Shown here in pieces: positions 46,181 to 54,621 of a DNA stretch of 64,000 nucleotides (position 1 is its first letter; each line of letters starts with the position of its first letter). This DNA is from Glaciihabitans arcticus. Lineage in GTDB: Bacteria > Actinomycetota > Actinomycetes > Actinomycetales > Microbacteriaceae. Below the pieces are notes generated by a model. The model had not been told where the DNA came from. It saw only the letters and a program-made list of their open reading frames with translations, and did not search any database. The position numbers and the translations under genes were made by a program. The stretch is from contig NZ_SISG01000001.1 of NCBI RefSeq assembly GCF_004310685.1, positions 186,001 to 250,000 on the forward strand, given 5' to 3'.

Positions 46181-46438
46181 GGGCAAACTCCTTCGAATGC
46201 AGCCTTATGGGCTCGCGGTGGCGGGCGCGCTTGTGGGCGCCACCCTCGCATTCTAGAGGCGGGATGACGCCCAGCGGCAGGGCCCCTCCCGCTCGGATAG
46301 ACGATCGTCGCCCCGAAAGGGGGATTCCGCGACACTTCCTCGCGGAGCACCCGGCTGGAAGGATTGACGCGACACGATCCCGCGCCCGCCACCCGAAGGC
46401 GGAAGCCGGTGAGGTCGGGTCCCTGGGGGCGATTCAGT

Positions 46439-46834
46439 GTGGCGTGGGAAGACGTGTCTGACGATACGGTCGTGGTGCGCCGTCGTCGAAAGGCCGTCCC
46501 CTGGTACCTCGTGCTCGACAGCGGGCGCCACGTCGAGGTCACCGGTCGTGTGATCATCGGACGCGGTGCCGCAGCTGATGCGCGGTGGCCGGACGCCCTG
46601 CTCGTGCACGTCACCGACACGGGTAAGACCGTCTCCAAGACACACGCGCTCGTCGAGGCCGACGGCGACGCACTGTGGTTCACCGACCTCGACTCCACCA
46701 ACGGCATGTCGATCGCGCGCGGCAGGACCGAGCCCGTGCAGCTCGTTACGGGGGAGCGCGAGCGGGCGTCGGCGGGCGATCGAGTGCATCTGGGGCAGTT
46801 CGTCATCCTCGTCTCCCGGGAGCCGGCGCTGTGA
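46439..46834 (+). CDS. Small FHA-domain protein
   Basis: 131 residues if GTG 46439 is the start, supported by GGGGG (46425-46429) at about 9 nt; GTG 46454 and TTG 46364 are alternatives. Most of the protein is one FHA domain: GRVIIGRGAAAD, GKTVSKTHALVEAD, DLDSTNGMSIARG and the final strand FVILVSREP, with the phosphothreonine-binding Arg/Ser/Asn intact. It is the third FHA protein within 16 kb. The 258 bp upstream (46181-46438) hold only imperfect hairpins and no gene that I can support. Confidence 0.78.
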   Translation: MAWEDVSDDTVVVRRRRKAVPWYLVLDSGRHVEVTGRVIIGRGAAADARWPDALLVHVTDTGKTVSKTHALVEADGDALWFTDLDSTNGMSIARGRTEPVQLVTGERERASAGDRVHLGQFVILVSREPAL

Positions 46835-46861
46835 CCGACGGCACTACCGCCGGATAGCTGT

Positions 46862-46867
46862 TAAGCT
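46862..46867 (+). promoter_or_regulatory. -10 hexamer TAAGCT, leaderless promoter of the leu leader peptide
   Basis: TAAGCT ends exactly 6 nt before the GTG of the 14-codon leader peptide, so the transcript should begin on that GTG and the first thing translated is the Leu-rich peptide. Confidence 0.5.
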
Positions 46868-46873
46868 GTATCG

Positions 46874-46918
46874 GTGCTGTACGCCGGGCTTCTTCTTAGT
46901 CGCCGCGACGAGTCCTAA
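46874..46918 (+). CDS. leu operon leader peptide (14 aa, three consecutive Leu codons)
   Basis: GTG start followed by the sequence MLYAGLLLSRRDES and a TAA. It has four leucines in 14 residues, three of them consecutive CTT codons, which are scarce in this GC-rich genome where CTC and CTG dominate. It lies immediately before a strong hairpin and 69 bp before leuC. This is the architecture of a ribosome-stalling leader: low leucyl-tRNA would hold the ribosome on the CTT run and change folding downstream. It is too short for gene finders. Confidence 0.72.
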   Translation: MLYAGLLLSRRDES

Positions 46919-46943
46919 TCTCCAGGCCTCCCTCGTCGCGGTG
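46901..46943 (+). promoter_or_regulatory. Attenuator hairpin between leu leader peptide and leuC
   Basis: CCGCGACGAG (46903-46912) pairs perfectly with CTCGTCGCGG (46932-46941), extendable by two more pairs. The left arm lies within the last codons of the leader peptide, so a ribosome finishing the peptide would cover it, while a ribosome stalled at the Leu codons would not. No T-run follows. TCTTCTT of the Leu codons (46891-46897) can also pair with GAGGAGA (46969-46975), the leuC ribosome-binding region, so control may be translational (inference). Confidence 0.65.
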
Positions 46944-46986
46944 TTAGTCATGGGCTGGCAATACTTCTGAGGAGAAAGAGCACATC

Positions 46987-48471
46987 GTGATTGAAACAAC
47001 CTCTGCCGGAACCGCCTCCAGCGAGCAGGCCACTCGGCCGCGCACCCTCGCCGAGAAGGTGTGGGATGACCACCTCGTCGTCAAGGGCGAGAACGGCACT
47101 CCCGATCTCATCTACATCGACCTGCATCTCGTGCACGAGGTGACGAGCCCGCAGGCCTTCGACGGCCTGCGCCTCGCCGGTCGCCCCGTGCGCCGTCTCG
47201 ACCTCACGATCGCGACCGAGGACCACAACACCCCGACGCTCGACATCGACAAGCCGATCGCCGACCTGACGAGCCGTACGCAGATCCAGACCCTGCGCAA
47301 CAACGCCGCCGAGTTCGGGGTTCGCCTGCACTCGCTCGGCGACATCGAGCAGGGCATCGTGCATGTCGTCGGACCCCAGCTCGGCCTCACCATGCCGGGC
47401 ATCACCGTCGTCTGCGGCGACTCGCACACGAGCACACACGGCGCGTTCGGCGCCATGGCCTTCGGCATCGGCACGAGCGAGGTGGAGCACGTGCTCGCCA
47501 CGCAGACCCTTCCGCTCAAGGCCTTCAAGACGATGGCGATCACCGTCGAAGGCGAGCTGCGTCCGGGCGTGACGGCGAAGGACATCATCCTCGCCGTCAT
47601 CGCGAAGATCGGTACGGGAGGCGGGCAGGGCTACGTGCTCGAGTACCGCGGCAGCGCCATTCGCGCCCTTTCGATGGATGGCCGCATGACCATCTGCAAC
47701 ATGTCGATCGAGGCCGGCGCGCGCGCGGGCATGGTCGCCCCCGACCAGACCACCTATAACTACTTGAAGGGTCGCGCGCATGCGCCGACCGGCCAGGACT
47801 GGGACGACGCCGTCGCCTACTGGGAGACCCTCGCCACCGACGAGGGCGCGACCTTCGACGCCGAGGTCATCCTCGACGCGAACGAGCTCGAACCCTTCGT
47901 CACCTGGGGCACCAACCCCGGCCAGGGCGTCTCGCTGAGTGAGCCGGTTCCCGACCCGGCCCTCGTCGCCGACCCGAACGAGCGCTCGGCCGCCGAGCGC
48001 GCGCTCGAGTACATGGACCTCGAGGCCGGTACCCCCATGAAGGACATCCGCGTGGATGCCGTGTTCATGGGCTCGTGCACCAACTCCCGCATCGAAGACC
48101 TGCGCGCCTTCGCGAGCATCATCAAGGGCAAGAAAAAGGCCGACGGCGTTCGCGTGATGGTCGTCCCGGGTTCTGCCCGCGTGCGCATCGAGGCCGAGGC
48201 CGAGGGCATCGACCAGATCGTCAAGGACTTCGGAGCGGAGTGGCGTTTCGCCGGCTGCTCCATGTGCCTCGGGATGAACCCCGACCAGCTTGCGCCGGGT
48301 GAACGTTGCGCGTCCACGAGTAACCGCAACTTCGAGGGGCGCCAGGGCAAGGGTGGCCGCACGCACCTCGTCTCGCCCCTCGTCGCCGCCGCGACAGCCA
48401 TTCGGGGTACTCTCAGCAGCCCGTGGGACCTGGCCGCCGAGAGCTCGACCGCAGAGAAGGTGGGTGCGTAA
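46987..48471 (+). CDS. leuC: 3-isopropylmalate dehydratase large subunit
   Basis: 494 residues. With LeuD it isomerises 2-isopropylmalate to 3-isopropylmalate using a [4Fe-4S] cluster. Cluster cysteines are in [14 protein letters not shown] and in [15 protein letters not shown]. Other aconitase-family signatures present are [15 protein letters not shown] and EDHNTPT. The start is GTG 46987, with GAGGAG 12 nt upstream and AAGAG closer. It lies behind the leucine leader and its stop overlaps leuD (TAATG). Confidence 0.96.
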   Translation: MIETTSAGTASSEQATRPRTLAEKVWDDHLVVKGENGTPDLIYIDLHLVHEVTSPQAFDGLRLAGRPVRRLDLTIATEDHNTPTLDIDKPIADLTSRTQIQTLRNNAAEFGVRLHSLGDIEQGIVHVVGPQLGLTMPGITVVCGDSHTSTHGAFGAMAFGIGTSEVEHVLATQTLPLKAFKTMAITVEGELRPGVTAKDIILAVIAKIGTGGGQGYVLEYRGSAIRALSMDGRMTICNMSIEAGARAGMVAPDQTTYNYLKGRAHAPTGQDWDDAVAYWETLATDEGATFDAEVILDANELEPFVTWGTNPGQGVSLSEPVPDPALVADPNERSAAERALEYMDLEAGTPMKDIRVDAVFMGSCTNSRIEDLRAFASIIKGKKKADGVRVMVVPGSARVRIEAEAEGIDQIVKDFGAEWRFAGCSMCLGMNPDQLAPGERCASTSNRNFEGRQGKGGRTHLVSPLVAAATAIRGTLSSPWDLAAESSTAEKVGA

Positions 48472-49076
48472 TGGACAAGATCTCCACCGTCTCCGGCGTC
48501 GCGGTTCCGCTCAAGCGGTCCAACGTCGACACCGACCAGATCATCCCCGCCGTGTTCCTCAAGCGCGTAACGAAGACCGGATTTGAGGACGCGCTGTTCT
48601 ACGGCTGGCGCCAGGACCCCGAGTTCATCCTCAACCAGCCCGCGTTCCAGAAACCCCGCATCCTCGTGGCCGGCCCGGACTTCGGTACCGGCTCGAGCCG
48701 CGAGCACGCGGTCTGGGCGCTACGGGACTTCGGTTTCCAGGCGGTGATCAGCGCACGTTTCGGCGATATCTTCCGCGGCAACTCCGGCAAGCAGGGGCTG
48801 CTCGCGGCCCAGGTGAGCGAGTCCGACATCGAGCGGATCTGGGCCCTCATCGACGCCGAGCCCGGAATATCCGTCTCGGTCGATCTTGTTGCACGTACAG
48901 TCACAGCAGGTGGCCTGAGTGTTCCTTTCGAGATCGACGATTACACTAGATGGCGCTTGCTCGAGGGGCTGGATGACATCGGCCTAACCTTGCGCGACGA
49001 AGCGCAGATCACGGAGTTCGAAGCTCGCCGGGAATCCTGGCGGCCGTTGACTCTCCCGGCACGACAGAGCGAATAG
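48471..49076 (+). CDS. leuD: 3-isopropylmalate dehydratase small subunit
   Basis: 201 residues, the swivel subunit partner of LeuC. It has [20 protein letters not shown] near the N-terminus (active-site loop) and the [17 protein letters not shown] signature. The ATG overlaps the leuC stop, ensuring matched synthesis. The open frame runs further upstream but only 48471 gives the family N-terminus. murA follows 45 bp downstream. Confidence 0.96.
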   Translation: MDKISTVSGVAVPLKRSNVDTDQIIPAVFLKRVTKTGFEDALFYGWRQDPEFILNQPAFQKPRILVAGPDFGTGSSREHAVWALRDFGFQAVISARFGDIFRGNSGKQGLLAAQVSESDIERIWALIDAEPGISVSVDLVARTVTAGGLSVPFEIDDYTRWRLLEGLDDIGLTLRDEAQITEFEARRESWRPLTLPARQSE

Positions 49077-49121
49077 CCCACCAGGCGACAATTCGTTCGA
49101 CAAGTCATTGAAGGTACGTGT

Positions 49122-50489
49122 ATGAATTCTCTCGGCATCGATTCCAGCAAGGCTGGTGAGCGTGTGGGACTGAAGTCCGACAAGATCGTCATCAACGGCG
49201 GCAAGCCGCTGCGCGGTCGCATCGAACTCCGCGGCGCGAAGAACCTCGCCACCAAGGCCATGGTCGCGGCACTTCTCGCCGATTCGCCGTCGACGCTGAA
49301 GGACGTTCCGACCATCAGTGACGTCGGTGTCGTCACCGGCATGCTCGAGGCCTACGGGGTTTCCGTAACCGAGACGGCCCCCGGCGTGCTCGTGCTCGAC
49401 CCGAGCAACGTCGAGAAGGCGCACTTCGCCCAGATCGATGCGCTCGCCGGCTCCAGCCGCATTCCGATCCTCTTCTGCGGCCCGCTGCTGCACCGCCTCG
49501 GAGAGGCACTCATCCCCGACCTCGGTGGCTGCCGCATCGGCGACCGCCCGATCGACTTTCACCTCGACGCCCTGCGCGCCTTCGGTGCCATCGTGGACAA
49601 GAGCTACGAGGGCATCCGCCTGACCGCGCCGAACGGCCTTACCGGTGCGCTCATTGACCTGCCCTACCCGAGCGTTGGCGCGACCGAGCAGGTACTTCTG
49701 ACCGCGGTGCTCGCCAAGGGCGTCACCGAACTCAAGAACGCGGCCATCGAGCCCGAGATCATGGATCTCATCGCGATCCTTCAGAAGATGGGCGCGATCA
49801 TCAACGTCGAGCCCAACCGCGTGATCTTCATCGAGGGCGTCGACAAGCTGCACGGCTACAACCACCGCGCCCTGTTCGACCGCAACGAGGCAGCGAGCTG
49901 GGCGTCGGCCGCTCTCGCGACCGAGGGCGACATCTTCGTCGGCGGCGCGAAGCAGCAGGAACTCATGAACTTCCTCAACATCTTCCGCAAGGTGGGCGGT
50001 GCGTTCGACATCGAGGAGGACGGCATCCGCTTCTACCACCCGGGCGGACCACTCAAGCCTGTTGTCGTCGAGACCGACGTGCACCCCGGATTTATGACCG
50101 ACTGGCAGCAGCCGCTCATTGTCGCCCTGACCAAGGCCGAGGGCATCTCCGTTGTGCACGAGACCGTCTACGAGAACCGTTTCGGCTTCACCGATGCGCT
50201 CATCGAGATGGGTGCGAACATCGTTGTGCACAAGGAGGGCATCGAGTCGGTGACCCGTCGTGTGCCGCGCCGCCGCCTCGAGCAGGCCGCCGTCATCACC
50301 GGTCCGACCCCGCTGCACGGCGCCGACATCGAGGTTCCCGACCTGCGCGGTGGCTTTAGCCACCTCATCGCGGCCCTCGCGGCCGAGGGCCAGTCGACCA
50401 TCACGAACGTCGGCATCATCTCGCGCGGCTACGAGAACTTCGCCGACAAGCTGGCCGCACTTGGAGCCGACTTCGTCTACGAGGGATAA
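49122..50489 (+). CDS. murA: UDP-N-acetylglucosamine 1-carboxyvinyltransferase
   Basis: 455 residues. Transfers enolpyruvate from PEP to UDP-GlcNAc, the first committed step of peptidoglycan synthesis. The N-terminal GGKPLRGRIELRGAKN (Lys/Asn at the active site) is present. The catalytic cysteine is C137 in GGCRIGDRPIDFH; this is the fosfomycin-alkylated Cys, which mycobacteria replace by Asp, so this enzyme is of the Cys type. The C-terminus has DLRGGFSHLIAAL. GAAGG precedes the ATG. The frame leads directly into a lipid-synthesis pair. Confidence 0.96.
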   Translation: MNSLGIDSSKAGERVGLKSDKIVINGGKPLRGRIELRGAKNLATKAMVAALLADSPSTLKDVPTISDVGVVTGMLEAYGVSVTETAPGVLVLDPSNVEKAHFAQIDALAGSSRIPILFCGPLLHRLGEALIPDLGGCRIGDRPIDFHLDALRAFGAIVDKSYEGIRLTAPNGLTGALIDLPYPSVGATEQVLLTAVLAKGVTELKNAAIEPEIMDLIAILQKMGAIINVEPNRVIFIEGVDKLHGYNHRALFDRNEAASWASAALATEGDIFVGGAKQQELMNFLNIFRKVGGAFDIEEDGIRFYHPGGPLKPVVVETDVHPGFMTDWQQPLIVALTKAEGISVVHETVYENRFGFTDALIEMGANIVVHKEGIESVTRRVPRRRLEQAAVITGPTPLHGADIEVPDLRGGFSHLIAALAAEGQSTITNVGIISRGYENFADKLAALGADFVYEG

Positions 50490-50496
50490 TCCTCAG

Positions 50497-51255
50497 GTGA
50501 CAACGACGCCCGACAAGAAGCAGAAGTCCGAGAAGGTTCCGATCTTCCGCTTCATTGCGGCCCTTGTGCTTCCACCGATGCACTTTCTCGCGCGCTACAA
50601 GCTGCAGGGGGTCGAGAACGTGCCGAAGACGGGCGCCTTTGTGCTCTCGCCGAACCACTACAGCGAGATCGACCCGCTCGTGATGGGTGTCGCCATGTGG
50701 AAGGTCGGCCGCATGCCGCGCTTCCTGGCCAAGGCCTCGATCTTCAAGCTGCCTTTTCTCGGGATGCTCATGCGCAAGTCGGGGCAGGTTCCCGTCGAGC
50801 GTGCCGGGGCATCCCGCAACAGTGACCCGCTCGCGGCCGCGCGGCAGATCGTCAAGAACAACCTCGCCGTCGTGATCTACCCGGAGGGATCGCTGACGCG
50901 CGACCCCGGCCTGTGGCCGATGCGCGGCAAAACGGGTGCGGTGCGCATGGCGCTCGAGGCAGGCATACCGATCGTGCCCGCAGCACATTGGGGAACCCAG
51001 CTGGTCATGCCGCGCTACGGCAAGAAGATCAGCCTGTTTCCGCGCAAGACCATCACGATCCTCTTCGGACCGCCCGTCGACCTCTCGGCGTTCGCGGGCC
51101 GTCCCCTCGACAACGCGACCCTCACCGAGGCGACCGCCGTGCTCATGGATGCCATCACCGTGCTCTTCGAGGACCTGCGCGGCGAGAAGGCTCCGGCCGA
51201 ACGCTGGGATCCGATCAAGAACAACCAGAAGGAGACCGGCCGTTTTGAACAGTGA
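50497..51255 (+). CDS. plsC: 1-acyl-sn-glycerol-3-phosphate acyltransferase
   Basis: 252 residues from a GTG 7 bp after the murA stop. Acyltransferase motifs: NHYSEIDPLVMG (the NHx4D catalytic motif), LMRKSGQVPVERAG, YPEGSLTRDPGL and PIVPAAHWGTQ. It adds the second acyl chain to make phosphatidic acid at the membrane. N-terminal hydrophobic segment at about residues 15-33. The gpsA start overlaps its last codons, so glycerol-3-phosphate synthesis and acylation are coupled. Confidence 0.93.
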   Translation: MTTTPDKKQKSEKVPIFRFIAALVLPPMHFLARYKLQGVENVPKTGAFVLSPNHYSEIDPLVMGVAMWKVGRMPRFLAKASIFKLPFLGMLMRKSGQVPVERAGASRNSDPLAAARQIVKNNLAVVIYPEGSLTRDPGLWPMRGKTGAVRMALEAGIPIVPAAHWGTQLVMPRYGKKISLFPRKTITILFGPPVDLSAFAGRPLDNATLTEATAVLMDAITVLFEDLRGEKAPAERWDPIKNNQKETGRFEQ

Positions 51256-52276
51256 CGTGCAGACCGAGCCGAGAGCAGCCCGCAAGGTCGCCGTGCTCGG
51301 TTCCGGTTCATGGGGGACCACCTTCGCCAAGATCCTCGCCGACGGTGGTGCGGATGTCGCGATGTGGGCCCGACGCCCCGAGCTCGCGCGCGAGATCTCG
51401 CAGTCAAAGCGCAACTCCGACTACCTGCCCGGCATCAACCTGCCGCGCAGCATCTGGGCGAGCTCACGCCTGCCCGAGGTGCTCGAGGGCGCCGAGCAGG
51501 TCTACGTCTCCGTGCCCGCGCAGTCACTGCGCGAGAACTTGCTGATCGTGCGGGAGCTGATCCCGGCCGACGCGATCGTCATCTCGCTCATGAAGGGCGT
51601 CGAGAAGGGCACCCGCTTCCGTATGAGCCAGGTCATCGACCAGGAGCTGCGCATCGGCGCCGACCGCGTCGCCGTGGTCTCCGGCCCGAACCTCGCCCTC
51701 GAGATCGCCAAGGAGCAGCCGACCGCCGCCGTCGTCTCCTCGCAGAGCCTCGAGACGGCCACAACGGTCGCGATGACCGCGACCAACCCGTACTTCCGCT
51801 CCTACGTCAACACGGATGTCATCGGCACCGAGTTCGGCGGAGTGCTCAAGAACCTCATCGCCGTCGCCATCGGCATCGTCGATGGCGTCGGCTACGGCGA
51901 GAACACCAAGGCCTCGATCATCACCCGCGGTCTCGTCGAGATGACCGACTTCGCGGTCGCCTTCGGGGGGCGCGCGGAGACGCTCGCCGGCCTTGCGGGT
52001 CTCGGCGATCTCATCGCCACCTGCGAGTCCTCGCTCTCCCGCAACAACACCGCCGGTCGTCTCCTCGGCCAGGGCTACAGCTTTTCCGACGTCGTCAAGC
52101 AGATGAACCAGACGGCCGAGGGATTGTCGTCCGTGGCACCCATTCTCGAACTCGCGCTCTCCAAGGGCGTCGAGATGCCGATCGTCTCGCAGGTCGCCGA
52201 GGTGCTCGCGGGCACCCTCGACCCGCGCGACATCGCGCCGCACCTCACCACCGACCCGATGCCGCAGGGGGAGTAG
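51245..52276 (+). CDS. gpsA: NAD(P)H-dependent glycerol-3-phosphate dehydrogenase
   Basis: 343 residues if TTG 51245 is used, supported by AAGGAG at 51229-51234; GTG 51257 is the alternative, without a ribosome site. Reduces dihydroxyacetone phosphate to sn-glycerol 3-phosphate for phospholipids. NAD-binding VLGSGSWGTTFAK, SLMKGVEKGT, SGPNLALEIA, the substrate-binding EFGGVLKNLIAVAIGI, and GLAGLGDLIATC are all present. It overlaps plsC by 11 bp. Confidence 0.93.
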   Translation: MNSDVQTEPRAARKVAVLGSGSWGTTFAKILADGGADVAMWARRPELAREISQSKRNSDYLPGINLPRSIWASSRLPEVLEGAEQVYVSVPAQSLRENLLIVRELIPADAIVISLMKGVEKGTRFRMSQVIDQELRIGADRVAVVSGPNLALEIAKEQPTAAVVSSQSLETATTVAMTATNPYFRSYVNTDVIGTEFGGVLKNLIAVAIGIVDGVGYGENTKASIITRGLVEMTDFAVAFGGRAETLAGLAGLGDLIATCESSLSRNNTAGRLLGQGYSFSDVVKQMNQTAEGLSSVAPILELALSKGVEMPIVSQVAEVLAGTLDPRDIAPHLTTDPMPQGE

Positions 52277-52295
52277 TGCTTATGGAGATGCGCCA

Positions 52296-53033
52296 ATGCT
52301 GACCGCCCTCGCAGATGGCGCCCTGCTCGCCGAGAAGACCGGCGCCACCCCGCCCACCGTCGTCGCCCTGCACGGCTGGATGCGCACGGGTGCCGACTTC
52401 GCCGCCATCGTGAGCGGCCTCGACGCCGTGTCCATCCATCTGCCCGGCATGGGTGTGACACCCGAGCCGCCGGAGGCCTGGGGCACCGAGCGGTACGCGG
52501 AGGCCGTCGCCGACGCGATCGAGGGCTTCGGGCCCGTCATCCTCGTCGGCCACTCGTTCGGCGGAAGGGTCGCCGTGCGACTCGCCGCCTCGCGCCCCAA
52601 TCTTGTGCGTGGTGTTGTGCTCACAGGGGTTCCGCTCGTGCGGCTCACCGCGGCGAAGAAGCCGGCGCTCGGATTCCGCATCGTGCGCTCGCTCGCGAAG
52701 GCGAAGCTCGTTCCGCAGTCGGTGCTCGAGAAGCAGCGACGTAAGCACGGCTCGGCCGACTACCTCGCTGCTCGCGGAGTGATGCGGGACATCCTCGTGC
52801 GAACCGTCGGTGAGAACTACGACGACGACCTGCGCAGGCTCTCCACGCCCGTGCGCATGGTCTGGGGAGAGAACGACACCGCTGCACCCGCCGACGCAGG
52901 CCGGGCCGCCGCTGCGATGGTCCGCGGCGCGCGGTTCCGGGTCGTGCCCGGAGCTGGACATCTGCTCGACGGCGAGCTGCGCACCGCGGTGCGCGAAGAA
53001 CTGACCGCCATGATCGAGGAGACTGAAGCGTGA
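52296..53033 (+). CDS. Alpha/beta hydrolase, first gene of the MurF-like/Ddl-like unit
   Basis: 245 residues with an alpha/beta-hydrolase fold: oxyanion region LHGWMRTGADF, nucleophile elbow GHSFGG (Ser near residue 90), the acid in VWGENDTAAP and the C-terminal His in VPGAGHLLDGE. Its TGA overlaps the GTG of the MurF-like gene, and it lies 19 bp after gpsA. Tight linkage to two peptide-ligase-like enzymes suggests it acts on their product or precursor, perhaps as an esterase or amidase (inference). Confidence 0.85.
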   Translation: MLTALADGALLAEKTGATPPTVVALHGWMRTGADFAAIVSGLDAVSIHLPGMGVTPEPPEAWGTERYAEAVADAIEGFGPVILVGHSFGGRVAVRLAASRPNLVRGVVLTGVPLVRLTAAKKPALGFRIVRSLAKAKLVPQSVLEKQRRKHGSADYLAARGVMRDILVRTVGENYDDDLRRLSTPVRMVWGENDTAAPADAGRAAAAMVRGARFRVVPGAGHLLDGELRTAVREELTAMIEETEA

Positions 53034-54583
53034 CCCCGGAAACCATCATCTACGTTGGCACCCTCGTCGTCGGCGTGATCGTCGCCGTCGTGGCCGGCTT
53101 CCGCTGGCTGCGCGTTGCCCAGCGCGAGCACTACATCGCGCCGTGGGTCTCGATCATCGCCGCCCTCTGGCTGCGGGTTGTGCCGGTCAACCTCGCCTAT
53201 GTGGGCGGCGCCGTGCTGTTCACGGTGCTCGCGATCGTGATCCCGCAGAACGGTTCGGCGCTTCAGCTCGCGCTGCCCGCCGTCGCGGTGGCCGCCCTCG
53301 CCTCCGTGCCGATCGGGCTCGGCGTGCGCGGCACGAGCGCCAAGCTCGCGTGGACCGCGCGACTGCGTCGCCTGGTCGTCGTCTGGGTGCTGCTCGTGGC
53401 CGTCATCGGTGCCGCTCTCGTGCTTCTCATCGGGCTGCCCGGGGTGCCGATCGTCATCCTCGCTCTCGCACCGATCACGGATCTGGCACTCGTCATTCTC
53501 AAGCCGATCGAGAAGGCGCTCTCGCGCAAATACCTCGTCAGCGCGCGCAAGCGCCTGCAGCAGGTGCGCCCGACGATCGTGGCGATCACCGGCTCATACG
53601 GCAAGACCTCGACCAAGGGCTACGTCGCGCACATCCTCGGCGCCGCCTTCACGACCGTCGCCTCGCCCGCGAGCTTCAACAATCTCATGGGCCTGTCGCG
53701 CGCCGTCAACGACCGCGTTGTTCCCGGCACCGAGGTGTTCATCGCCGAGATGGGCGTCTACGGCCGCGGCGAAATCCGCGAGCTGAGCGAGAGCTTCCCA
53801 CCCGACATCGCTGCCATCACCACCATCGGAGAGGCGCACCTCGCCCGCATGGGCTCGCGCGAGGTCATCTTCCAGGCCAAGTCCGAGATCACCGAGAAGG
53901 CGCGCATCGTGGTGCTGCCGGTCGACGAGATCGAGCTCGCCGGGCTCGCCGCGCTCTGCCGCACCCAGGGCAAGCGGGTCGTCACCGTCTCCACCGTGCC
54001 CGGCACGGACGCTGATGTGATCGTGGATGCCGCGGCCGGTACCGTCACGGTCGCCGCCGTCACCGCGCCCGTGTCGATCCCGGCCGTGGGCCACGCCGTC
54101 AACCTCGCCATCGCCGTGGGCATCGGAGTCTCGCTGGACATGGACTTCAGCACGATCGCCAAGCGCCTCAGCCACCTGCCCGACTCCCGCCACCGCGCCG
54201 AGATCCAGGAGGCGCCGAGCGGCGTGCTGATCATCGACGACACCTACAACTCGAACCCGGTGGGCGCCGCGCGTGCGCTCGAGGGTGCGGCACTCCTCGC
54301 GCAGGAACGCGGCGGACCCCTCGTCGTCGTGACGCCGGGCATGGTGGAGCTTGGCAGCGTGCAGTTCGCGCGCAACCGGGCGTTCGCTGCATCCATCGCC
54401 GAAAAGGGCGGGGACCTGTTCGCCGTCGCCCGCACCAACAGGGCGGCACTCGTCGAGGGCAGCGCGGGCGGAACCGTGCGCGTCTTCGAGCGACGTGTCG
54501 AGGCCGTCGCCGCGGCACTCGATCAGGCCGGCGACCGAGGCGTTATCCTCTATGAGAACGACCTGCCCGACCACTACCCCTGA
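53030..54583 (+). CDS. Membrane-anchored MurF-like Mur ligase
   Basis: 517 residues from a GTG overlapping the hydrolase stop. The N-terminal ~160 residues form about five transmembrane helices in place of the UDP-binding domain of normal MurF. Then comes the Mur-ligase central domain: ATP loop ITGSYGKTSTK (about 185-195), SFNNLMGLSRAV, EMGVYGRGEI, TTIGEAHLARMGS, and the C-terminal domain with IIDDTYNSNPVGAARALEG, the last typical of MurF. MurF normally adds D-Ala-D-Ala to the UDP-linked tripeptide in the cytoplasm; loss of the UDP domain points to a membrane-linked acceptor (inference). Confidence 0.85.
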   Translation: MTPETIIYVGTLVVGVIVAVVAGFRWLRVAQREHYIAPWVSIIAALWLRVVPVNLAYVGGAVLFTVLAIVIPQNGSALQLALPAVAVAALASVPIGLGVRGTSAKLAWTARLRRLVVVWVLLVAVIGAALVLLIGLPGVPIVILALAPITDLALVILKPIEKALSRKYLVSARKRLQQVRPTIVAITGSYGKTSTKGYVAHILGAAFTTVASPASFNNLMGLSRAVNDRVVPGTEVFIAEMGVYGRGEIRELSESFPPDIAAITTIGEAHLARMGSREVIFQAKSEITEKARIVVLPVDEIELAGLAALCRTQGKRVVTVSTVPGTDADVIVDAAAGTVTVAAVTAPVSIPAVGHAVNLAIAVGIGVSLDMDFSTIAKRLSHLPDSRHRAEIQEAPSGVLIIDDTYNSNPVGAARALEGAALLAQERGGPLVVVTPGMVELGSVQFARNRAFAASIAEKGGDLFAVARTNRAALVEGSAGGTVRVFERRVEAVAAALDQAGDRGVILYENDLPDHYP

Positions 54584-54621
54584 TCGTGGCAGCCTGACCG
54601 GCAATCCTTGGAGTTTTTAGC

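Noticed and set aside
46391-46440. GGAAGCCGGTG resembling part of a cobalamin riboswitch
   Set aside because: Only one short block matches; the B12 box and the rest of the core are absent, and the downstream FHA gene has no link to cobalamin.
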